A stretch of DNA of 23,733 nucleotides from DAOTVC01 sp034437215. GTDB taxonomy: Bacteria; Chloroflexota; Anaerolineae; B4-G1; SLSP01. The translations under genes and the position numbers were made by a program. Shown here piece by piece: positions 7,703 through 14,119 of the stretch. The notes below the pieces were generated by a model. It was not told the DNA's origin. It saw nothing but the letters and a program-made list of their open reading frames with translations, and made no database searches. The first letter of the stretch is position 1; the number at the start of each line of letters is the position of its first letter. Location: contig DAOTVC010000113.1 in NCBI GenBank assembly GCA_034437215.1, forward strand, positions 1 to 23,733, read 5' to 3'.

Positions 7703-9180
7703 GCAGCGGGAGGGTGACCTTGGATCTCAGTGGATTGACGATTTACCGGGACTCTGTCGTCGAAAAGGACGACACGACCTACTTCCTCGCCTCTAAGGGG
7801 GATGGGAAGAGGCAGTTGGGAATCGAGGGGGATGGCAGCGGCTTCGAAGGAAAGTGGGAGGGGCAGGTGCTCCTCTGCCCGCTGACGTCCGCAAACGCCG
7901 CCGTCCTGCGCTCGCGCTTAGCGTGGCTCCGCCCCGTCCCCTTGGATGTCGGTACCTCCTTTGGCTTCGGTGACCGCCTGGGCTTGGCGACGCCCGGACA
8001 CGCGCGCGCAGTCCAGACCTGTGAGGGGATCGTCCCTATCTTCGCCCAGCAGTCGGTGCGGGAGAACGCGCGCACCGGGCGTACGCCCCAGGAGGTGGTC
8101 GATGATGCGCTGTGGGGCGTCTTGGAGGTCGGGTGGCGCCGACCGTGGGGCGCCGATGCCGACCACATCAAGACGAGCGGTGCCTGCGACGCCTTCATCG
8201 CGGCCGGCTACACCTTCTATACCATCGATCCCGGGGATCACGTGGATAACGAGGCCCACACGGCCCCCCTCATTGATCTCGAGGCAAAGGTAGAGGCGCT
8301 GCCCTGGGACTCCTTGGAGACGAAGCGGACGGACCTGGAGCGGCGCTACCTCGATCGCTCCTTTGACCTGGATGATATCCGGATTGCCTTCGATCGGGAG
8401 ATCCTCTACCGTGCTGCGGCGAAGTACGGGCGCGCCATCGCCCATACCGTGCAGCTCTACCGCTACCTCGCGGAGCAGATGGGGGATCGCCCCTTTGATC
8501 TCGAGGTCTCGGTGGATGAGACGGAGACGCCCACCACGCCGGAGGAGCATACCTTCATCGTGGGGGAGCTCCAGAGGTTAGGTGTGAAGTGGGTCAGTCT
8601 GGCTCCGCGTTACATCGGACGTTTCGAGAAGGGCGTCGACTACGTCGGGATCGGGTCTGCCAGAGGGTGCTCTTCAGCGGAGCTGGACGCCTTTGGGGCA
8701 GAGATTGCCAGCCACGCCGCCATCGCCCGCGCCTTCGGCCCCTACAAGCTCAGCCTCCACTCCGGCTCCGATAAGTTTACCATCTACCCCATCATTGCCG
8801 AGCATACTCATGGCCTCGTCCACGTAAAGACGGCGGGTACCAGCTACCTGGAAGCGCTGCGAGCCCTGGCCCAGGTCGACCCCGCCTTCTTCTGTGCGAT
8901 CCTGGCGCTGGCCCGTGAGCGCTACGAGACAGAGCGGGCTACCTACCACGTCTCGGCTGAATTGGAGAGGGTGCCACCGGTGGAGGTCCTGAACGAGCGG
9001 GAGCTGTCCGACCTGTTGGAGCAGTTCGATGCCCGGCAGATCCTCCACGTGACCTACGGCTCGGTCCTGGATGCGTTTGGCGACCGGCTCCTCGCAGCGC
9101 TCGAGATGCACCGGGATGTCTACGCCCGGCTCTTGGAGGGCCATTTTCAGCGCCATCTGGCACCTTTCGCCCAGGCGTAG
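7699..9180 (+). CDS. uxaE: Tagaturonate/fructuronate epimerase
   Basis: This 493-residue protein resembles the UxaE family described from Thermotoga, which interconverts D-tagaturonate and D-fructuronate and so replaces the UxaB/UxaA branch for galacturonate. Landmarks are LDVGTSFGFGDRLGLATPGH at about 82-101, FAQQSVREN at 115-123, GADADHIKT at 151-159 and YTIDPGDHVDNEA at about 174-186. In the C-terminal half are EVSVDETETPTTPEEHTFI, KLSLHSGSDKFTIYP and HVKTAGTSYLEALR, rich in Asp, Glu and His likely to serve the metal site. It directly follows uxaC with a 4-bp overlap and precedes uxuB, which gives a continuous pathway. Identification rests on recalled family motifs and context. Confidence 0.9.
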   Translation: MSSGRVTLDLSGLTIYRDSVVEKDDTTYFLASKGDGKRQLGIEGDGSGFEGKWEGQVLLCPLTSANAAVLRSRLAWLRPVPLDVGTSFGFGDRLGLATPGHARAVQTCEGIVPIFAQQSVRENARTGRTPQEVVDDALWGVLEVGWRRPWGADADHIKTSGACDAFIAAGYTFYTIDPGDHVDNEAHTAPLIDLEAKVEALPWDSLETKRTDLERRYLDRSFDLDDIRIAFDREILYRAAAKYGRAIAHTVQLYRYLAEQMGDRPFDLEVSVDETETPTTPEEHTFIVGELQRLGVKWVSLAPRYIGRFEKGVDYVGIGSARGCSSAELDAFGAEIASHAAIARAFGPYKLSLHSGSDKFTIYPIIAEHTHGLVHVKTAGTSYLEALRALAQVDPAFFCAILALARERYETERATYHVSAELERVPPVEVLNERELSDLLEQFDARQILHVTYGSVLDAFGDRLLAALEMHRDVYARLLEGHFQRHLAPFAQA

Positions 9181-9235
9181 GGGGTTGTAAGAGACAGTGG
9201 GCACGTTCGAGAGGGTTAGGGGAGGTTAGAAGGGC

Positions 9236-10069
9236 ATGAACGAGAAAGGGCTGGAGCATCTATCGGACGTCTCCGGCAGCGTCGCTGCTGTGACGGGCGG
9301 GGGGGGAGTCCTCTGTGGCACGATGAGCCGTGTCCTGGGCGAGCAGGGTGTCAAGGTAGCCGTGCTGGACCTCCGCCGGGAGGCCGCGCAGGCGATCGTG
9401 GACGAGATCGAAGAGGCAGGTGGCGAGGCCCTCGCCCTAGAGTGCGACGTGTTGGACCGATCCAGTCTTCAGAGAGCTGCCCAGGCCACGGTTGAGGCCT
9501 TCGGGCGGGTGGACTTCCTCGTCAACGGCGCCGGGGGCAACCGGATCGAGGCGACCACAGGTTCCGACCTCTGCTTCTTCGACCTGCCGGCTGACGCCGT
9601 TCAGTGGGTCTTCAATCTCAACTTCCTGGGCGCCTTTCTGGGTAGCCAGGTCTTTGGACAACGGATGGTCGAGCAGGGCGCGGGGGTGATCCTCAACATC
9701 TCCTCGATGAACGCCTTTCGGCCCCTGACCAAGATCCCCGCCTACTCGGCCGCCAAGGCCGCCGTGAGCAACTTCACCCAATGGCTGGCGGTCCACGTGG
9801 CTCAGGAGTACGGTCCCGACCTGCGGGTGAACGCCATCGCGCCGGGCTTCTTCCTCACCGAGCAGAATCGCTTCCTCCTCACTGACGAGGAGACGGGCGA
9901 TCTGACCCCGCGAGGAGAGACCATCCTCGACCACACGCCTTTGGGACGCTTCGGCGCCCCCGAGGATCTCGTGGGGACGATGCTCTGGCTCCTCTCCCCG
10001 GCGTCGGCTTTCGTCACGGGCGTCGTCGTTCCGGTCGACGGCGGCTTCTCGGCGTACAGTGGGGTGTAG
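9236..10069 (+). CDS. uxuB: SDR-family fructuronate reductase (mannonate oxidoreductase)
   Basis: This 277-residue short-chain dehydrogenase probably reduces D-fructuronate to D-mannonate with NAD(P)H. The cofactor motif is TGGGGVLCG at 20-28, the acidic residue after beta2 is Asp45 (AVLDLR), and FLVNGAGGN is at 94-102. The catalytic set is Ser157 (LNISSMN), Tyr170 and Lys174 (YSAAK). The TGGGGVLC form and the LxTEQNRFLL loop are like the Bacillus YjmF/UxuB subgroup of SDR mannonate oxidoreductases. It lies 55 bp after uxaE, with AGAAGGG before the ATG. It would complete conversion of both hexuronates to mannonate. Exact substrate is inferred from subgroup resemblance and operon. Confidence 0.88.
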   Translation: MNEKGLEHLSDVSGSVAAVTGGGGVLCGTMSRVLGEQGVKVAVLDLRREAAQAIVDEIEEAGGEALALECDVLDRSSLQRAAQATVEAFGRVDFLVNGAGGNRIEATTGSDLCFFDLPADAVQWVFNLNFLGAFLGSQVFGQRMVEQGAGVILNISSMNAFRPLTKIPAYSAAKAAVSNFTQWLAVHVAQEYGPDLRVNAIAPGFFLTEQNRFLLTDEETGDLTPRGETILDHTPLGRFGAPEDLVGTMLWLLSPASAFVTGVVVPVDGGFSAYSGV

Positions 10070-10086
10070 GGGGAGAATCAGAGAAT

Positions 10087-10184
10087 CCAGTTTCCAGCTT
10101 CCAGTTTCCAGCTTCCAGTTTCCAGCATCCAGCTTCCAGCATCCAGCTTCCAGCATCCAGCATCCAGCTTCCAGCTTCCAGTTT
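10087..10184. repeat. Heptanucleotide tandem array, 14 units
   Basis: Fourteen uninterrupted 7-bp units of the form CCAGYWT (CCAGCTT, CCAGTTT, CCAGCAT) fill the uxuB-HAD spacer and end 4 bp before the Shine-Dalgarno of the HAD gene. Every unit keeps CCAG; only the last three bases vary. It is not a CRISPR, because there are no spacers. Similar short heptamer arrays occur in spacers of other Chloroflexota and of cyanobacteria (STRR type); the function is unknown. Confidence 0.95.
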
Positions 10185-10188
10185 CTAG

Positions 10189-10194
10189 AGGAGG
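10189..10194 (+). promoter_or_regulatory. Shine-Dalgarno site deciding the HAD start
   Basis: AGGAGG lies 5 nt before ATG 10200. It excludes a longer in-frame version starting at 10059 whose first 47 residues would be translated repeat (SSFQ.PA units). Confidence 0.85.
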
Positions 10195-10199
10195 TACCT

Positions 10200-11099
10200 A
10201 TGAGTTACGAACAATCTTTGATCCAACTTGAGCCCGAGCACGACTTCTTCGTCGGCATCGACTCCGACGGTTGTGCTTTCGACACCATGGAGATCAAGCA
10301 TAAGGAGTGCTTCATCCCCAACATCATCAAGCACTGGGGGTTGCAGCCCGTCTCCAAATACGCGCGGGAGGCCGCGGAGTTCGTCAACCTCTACTCGAAG
10401 TGGCGGGGGACGAACCGCTGGCCGGCGCTGGTGCAGGTCTTCGACCTGCTGCGGGAGCGCCCGGAGGTGCTGGCGCGGGGCTTTACACCCCCTGAGGCCG
10501 CCGGCCTGCGCGCCTTCATCGCCGACACCGGCTATCCCAAGAGCAACGCCGGGCTGGCGGCCTACATGGAGGCCCATCCGGACGATGCCGAACTGGCGCT
10601 CGGGCTGGTGTGGACGGAGGGGGTGAACGCCTTCGTCGCCGATATCGTCTACGGCGTGGCGCCCTATCCCTACGTCCGTGAGAGCCTGCAGCGGTTGGAC
10701 GATTACGCCGACATGATCGTGGTCTCGGCGACGCCGCTGGAGGCCCTGGAACGGGAGTGGACGGAGCACGGTCTGGCCCAGTACGTGCGCCTGATCGCCG
10801 GGCAGGAGATGGGGCCCAAGAAGCAGCACCTGGAGCTGGCGGCGAAGGGGAGGTACCCCTCCGACCACATCTTGATGATCGGCGACGCGCCGGGCGATAT
10901 GCGCGCGGCCAAGGCCAACGACGCCCTCTTCTACCCCATCCTGCCGGGCTACGAGGCGGAGGCCTGGCAGCGCTTCTACGAGGAGGGAGCCGCCAAGTTC
11001 CTGGCGGGCGAGTACGCCGGTGCGTACGAGACGGCCCGCATCGCGGAGTTCGAGGCGCTGCTGCCGGAGCTCCCCCCGTGGCAGCGAGCGGCGAAATGA
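10200..11099 (+). CDS. HAD-superfamily hydrolase (probable phosphatase)
   Basis: This 299-residue cytosolic protein has the four HAD motifs: I, GIDSDGCAFDT with nucleophile Asp21 and Asp23; II, VVSATP with Ser176; III, Lys207/208 in GPKKQHLEL; IV, ILMIGDAPGDMRAAKAN with Asp229 and Asp233. A sizeable alpha-helical cap (about 35-150) lies between motifs I and II (cap type C1), which suits a small-molecule phosphatase. The substrate is unknown. It overlaps the LarA-like gene by ATGA (11096-11099), so a shared pathway is likely. By context a sugar-acid or sugar phosphate could be the substrate; this is inference. It begins only 15 bp after the heptamer array. Confidence 0.88.
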   Translation: MSYEQSLIQLEPEHDFFVGIDSDGCAFDTMEIKHKECFIPNIIKHWGLQPVSKYAREAAEFVNLYSKWRGTNRWPALVQVFDLLRERPEVLARGFTPPEAAGLRAFIADTGYPKSNAGLAAYMEAHPDDAELALGLVWTEGVNAFVADIVYGVAPYPYVRESLQRLDDYADMIVVSATPLEALEREWTEHGLAQYVRLIAGQEMGPKKQHLELAAKGRYPSDHILMIGDAPGDMRAAKANDALFYPILPGYEAEAWQRFYEEGAAKFLAGEYAGAYETARIAEFEALLPELPPWQRAAK

Positions 11100-12343
11100 G
11101 CCGCGCGCTGCAGCCCCTTACCGAGAGCGAGGTCCGGACCACGCTCGCGTCCGGGTTGGTGCGCGCTGTCCGGGACGACGAACGGGTGCTGGTCATCGTC
11201 CCCGACGGCACGCGGACGGCGCCCATCCCCTTGATCTTCCGGCTCTTCCACGAGCTGCTGGGGGAGCGCACGGCGGCTCTCGACTTCCTCGTCGCGCTGG
11301 GTACCCATCCCCCGATGCCCGAGGAAGCGCTCAACCGGTTGGTGGGGATCACACCGGAGGAGCGGGCGAGCACCTACCTCTCCACGCGCATCTTCAACCA
11401 CCGCTGGGACCGGGAGGAGACCTTCGTCAAGCTCGGCGCCATCCCTGCTGCCGAGATGGCAGAGGTTTCGGGGGGGCGGCTCGTCCAGGACGTCGACGTG
11501 ACCATCAACCGGCTCATCCTCGAGTACGACCGGCTCATCATCTGCGGCCCGGTCTTTCCCCACGAGGTCGTCGGCTTCTCGGGGGGGACGAAGTACTTCT
11601 TTCCGGGGATCGCCGGTGCGGAGGTGATCAACGTCACCCACTGGCTGGGCGCCCTCCTCACCTGCCGGGAGATCATCGGCACCCATCCCACGCCGGTGCG
11701 CGCGCTCATCGACCGGGCGGCGGCCCTCGTGCCCACCCCCTGGCTCACCTGCAACCTCGTCGTCGCCGGTGGTGACCTGGTGGGGTTGACGGTGGGACCC
11801 TACGCCGAAGCCTGGCCCGAGGCGGTGGCCCTCTCCCGGCAGCTGCACATCCGCTACGTGGAGCGCCCCTTCCGCCGGGTGCTCTCCATCATGCCGGAGA
11901 TGTATGACGATCTCTGGACGGCAGCGAAGGGGATGTACAAATTGGAGCCCGTCGTGGCCGACGGTGGGGAGGTCGTGATCTACGCCCCCCACATCGACGA
12001 GATCTCCTACACCCACGGCGCAGTTCTCGACGAGGTGGGCTATCACGTGCGCGACTACTTCGTCGCCCAGTGGGAGCGCTTCAAGCACCATCCCTGGGGC
12101 GTGCTGGCCCACTCCACCCACCTGCGCGGCGCCGGCACCTACGACGCCGGGACCGGCAGGGAGCGCCCCAGGACCGAGGTCACGCTGGCGACGCGCATCC
12201 CACCCGAGCGCTGCGCGCGCGTCAACCTCGGCTACCTCGATCCGGCGAGCGTGGATATCGCTGCGTGGGAGAATCGGGAGGAGGAGGGGATCCTGGTGGT
12301 GCCCCACGCCGGAGAGCGCCTCTTCAGGCTCAAGGAGGAATAA
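11096..12343 (+). CDS. LarA-superfamily nickel-pincer racemase/epimerase homologue
   Basis: This 415-residue protein belongs to the DUF2088/LarA superfamily, which uses the nickel-pincer nucleotide cofactor to invert alpha-hydroxyacids. Visible family motifs are VPDGTRTAP at 35-43, ALGTHPPMP at 67-75, FNHRWD with His102, and FPHEVVGFSGGTKYFFPGIAG with His156 and Lys166. His156 and Lys166 are ten residues apart, as are His174 and Lys184 (the cofactor-linked Lys) of lactate racemase. Known members act on lactate, malate and other hydroxyacids, and at least one is a D-gluconate 2-epimerase. Next to a mannonate-forming pathway, D-mannonate/D-gluconate epimerisation is an attractive guess, but it is not shown. 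LarB/C/E cofactor-synthesis genes are not in the window. ATG 11096 overlaps the HAD stop. Confidence 0.85.
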   Translation: MSRALQPLTESEVRTTLASGLVRAVRDDERVLVIVPDGTRTAPIPLIFRLFHELLGERTAALDFLVALGTHPPMPEEALNRLVGITPEERASTYLSTRIFNHRWDREETFVKLGAIPAAEMAEVSGGRLVQDVDVTINRLILEYDRLIICGPVFPHEVVGFSGGTKYFFPGIAGAEVINVTHWLGALLTCREIIGTHPTPVRALIDRAAALVPTPWLTCNLVVAGGDLVGLTVGPYAEAWPEAVALSRQLHIRYVERPFRRVLSIMPEMYDDLWTAAKGMYKLEPVVADGGEVVIYAPHIDEISYTHGAVLDEVGYHVRDYFVAQWERFKHHPWGVLAHSTHLRGAGTYDAGTGRERPRTEVTLATRIPPERCARVNLGYLDPASVDIAAWENREEEGILVVPHAGERLFRLKEE

Positions 12344-12344
12344 C

Positions 12345-13628
12345 ATGCCCAAGAACGTCATCGTCGCCCAATCCGGTGGCCCGTCGCCGGTCATCAACGC
12401 CTCTCTGCGGGGTGTCATCGACGGCTGTCGCGCCTATCCCCAGATCTTCGGCACCCTCTACGCCGGCTTTCACGGCATCGAGGGCGTGCTCCAGGAGGAG
12501 CTCCTCGATCTCTCCGCTCAGCCCGCCGAGGAGCTCGCCCTGCTGAGCACCACGCCGGCGGCGGGCGCCATCGGCACCTGCCGCTACAAGCTCCAGGCCC
12601 ACCAACAGGCCGACTTCGAGCGCATCATCGAGGTCTTCAAGGCCCACGACATCGGCTACTTCTTCTACAACGGCGGCAACGACTCCATGGATACGGCGCA
12701 GAAGGTCGCGCAGCTGGCTCAAGAACGGGACCTCGACCTCGTCGCTACCGGCGTGCCCAAGACCATCGACAACGACGTGGGCGACGCCGACTTCGAGCTC
12801 ATCGACCACACGCCGGGCTACGGGAGCACCGCTCGCTACTGGGCCCTCGTCGTCCAGAACGCCGACCAGGAGAACGCCGGCTCCTCGCCCGCCGATCCTG
12901 TCTTGGTCCTGCAGGCGATGGGGCGCCGGATCGGTTTCATCCCGGCCGCCGCACGGCTCGCCGACCCGGCGCGGGAGATGCCGCTCCTCATCGTGCTGGC
13001 GGAGTCCGGCCTGACCCTGCCGGCCCTCGCCGAGCGGATCAACGAGACTCTGCGCGAGCACGGGCGCGCCCTCGTCGTGGTGAGCGAGGGCTTCGACGTG
13101 GGTGAGATCGGTGCCCGGCACGACAGCTTCGGCCACACCGAGTTCGGCGCGAGCCAAGTGCAGGCGGGCCAGGCGGTGATCAACTACCTCAACGGGGTGG
13201 GGCTGGCGGCCCGGGGGTCGGCGCGCGCGAATATCCCGGGCACCGACCAGCGCCACGCCATGATCTACGCCTCGACGGTGGATCTGGAGGAGGCCTATCG
13301 CGTGGGGCAGAAGGCGGCCCAGATCGCGGCCGAGGAGGGCTCCGGCTACATGGCGACCCTCCTGCGGGTGCCCGGCCCCCTCTACCAGGTGCGCTACGAC
13401 AAGGTCCCCCTGGAGGTGGTCGCCAACTCCGAGCGCTTCTTCCCCGAGGCGTGGATCGCGTCCTCCCGTATCGACGTGACCGACGATTTCGCGCGCTACG
13501 CCCGTCCCCTCATCGGCGACGGCTGGCCCGCCGTCCCGCTGGTCGACGGTCGGCAGCGCTTCGCGCGCCTGGAACCCATCTTCGCCGCACCGCAGCTTGA
13601 GCCCTATACGCCCCAGGCGCACCGGTAG
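12345..13628 (+). CDS. PPi-dependent-type 6-phosphofructokinase
   Basis: This 427-residue phosphofructokinase-family enzyme contains the N-terminal SGGPSPVINA at 10-19, GGNDS at 110-114, PKTIDND at 138-144 and AMGRRIGF at 191-198. The two residues that distinguish PPi from ATP use, Asp113 (Gly in bacterial ATP enzymes) and Lys139 (Gly in PGTIDND), are both of the PPi type. It should reversibly phosphorylate fructose 6-phosphate with pyrophosphate, although some relatives act on other sugar phosphates such as sedoheptulose 7-phosphate. AAGGAGG precedes ATG 12345, and only 1 nt separates it from the LarA-like stop, so it belongs to that transcription unit. Donor specificity is predicted from residues only. 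Confidence 0.9.
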   Translation: MPKNVIVAQSGGPSPVINASLRGVIDGCRAYPQIFGTLYAGFHGIEGVLQEELLDLSAQPAEELALLSTTPAAGAIGTCRYKLQAHQQADFERIIEVFKAHDIGYFFYNGGNDSMDTAQKVAQLAQERDLDLVATGVPKTIDNDVGDADFELIDHTPGYGSTARYWALVVQNADQENAGSSPADPVLVLQAMGRRIGFIPAAARLADPAREMPLLIVLAESGLTLPALAERINETLREHGRALVVVSEGFDVGEIGARHDSFGHTEFGASQVQAGQAVINYLNGVGLAARGSARANIPGTDQRHAMIYASTVDLEEAYRVGQKAAQIAAEEGSGYMATLLRVPGPLYQVRYDKVPLEVVANSERFFPEAWIASSRIDVTDDFARYARPLIGDGWPAVPLVDGRQRFARLEPIFAAPQLEPYTPQAHR

Positions 13629-13632
13629 TCGT

Positions 13633-13686
13633 GTGAGACGCGAAGCGTAGGAGGCTGGATCGTCCACGCTTCACGCTTGCCGCTCC
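13633..13686. repeat. Heptamer-derived inverted repeat after the phosphofructokinase gene
   Basis: The core stem is GAAGCGT (13642-13648) with ACGCTTC (13666-13672). It is flanked by further degenerate copies of the same 7-bp unit. The unit recurs at 20041-20061 (GCTTCAC, GCTTTAC), again at the end of a gene run. Confidence 0.55.
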
Positions 13687-13920
13687 GAAGAGGGTGTTAG
13701 CGACGAAGCGCTGCAGCCGGCCCCGAGTCTGTCGATGGGGAGTCGCGTGTCAAGAAGTGTCCACCTCACTGACCGGGAAACTGAACCGTCCCCCACACTT
13801 ACCACCGCCTGCTAACGTCAGTTGGACGAGCCCTCCAATCCGTTTCACGCCCTGGAGTTGCACGGGTTGTTGACCGCGATGCGCCACCCGGTGTCGATAT
13901 CGAAACGCGGCGGGTGGGGG

Positions 13921-13949
13921 TTGACGCAACTCGAAATTGCGGCTACCAT
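13921..13949 (+). promoter_or_regulatory. Candidate promoter of the P-type ATPase gene
   Basis: TTGACG at 13921-13926, a 17-bp spacer, then TACCAT at 13944-13949. The predicted start near 13956 leaves a leader of about 160 nt. The sequence match is moderate. Confidence 0.45.
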
Positions 13950-14106
13950 ATAGCCTTGGGTGAGTGCTGGTCTGCCGGGGGAAGACATGTCAGCTCCTCT
14001 GAGATACTGCCCCAAGTCAAATGCCGTTACGTGGACACGTTCACACGTCATTTTCGTTATTGCTCGTATGGAGACCCGAGGGGGATTCCCTGAGATTATC
14101 GTGTAG

Positions 14107-14112
14107 AAGGAG
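14107..14112 (+). promoter_or_regulatory. Shine-Dalgarno site deciding the ATPase start
   Basis: AAGGAG lies 7 nt before GTG 14120. The in-frame extension from 14021 has an Arg/Ser-rich leader with no family resemblance. Confidence 0.7.
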
Positions 14113-14119
14113 TTGGAAG

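Larger units (their letters stand above)
13629..14119. other. 491-bp spacer before the P-type ATPase gene
   Basis: I see no credible gene here. The first part (13633-13686) has heptamer-derived sequence: ACGCTTC, ACGCTTG, CCGCTCC at 13666-13686, pairing imperfectly with GTGAGACGCGAAGCGT at 13633-13648. The rest is non-repetitive apart from a candidate promoter. No T-run supports a conventional terminator after the phosphofructokinase gene. Confidence 0.6.

Noticed and set aside
10087..10184. CRISPR array.
   Set aside because: The repeat unit is 7 bp, contiguous, with no unique spacers and no cas genes nearby.
10059..10199. N-terminal extension of the HAD protein through the heptamer array (SSFQ-type peptide repeats).
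   Set aside because: A strong AGGAGG 5 nt before ATG 10200 and HAD family length argue for the shorter protein; the array is merely stop-free in that frame.
10976..13667. Long minus-strand open frames opposite the LarA-like and phosphofructokinase genes.
   Set aside because: They are antisense to conserved + strand genes with clear motifs, are His/Asp/Gly/Arg-rich without recognisable domains, and are expected shadows of GC-rich codon use.
13845..14051. Short minus-strand frame of 68 codons in the spacer before the ATPase.
   Set aside because: No ribosome site, no recognisable motif, and it overlaps the likely promoter region of the ATPase gene.
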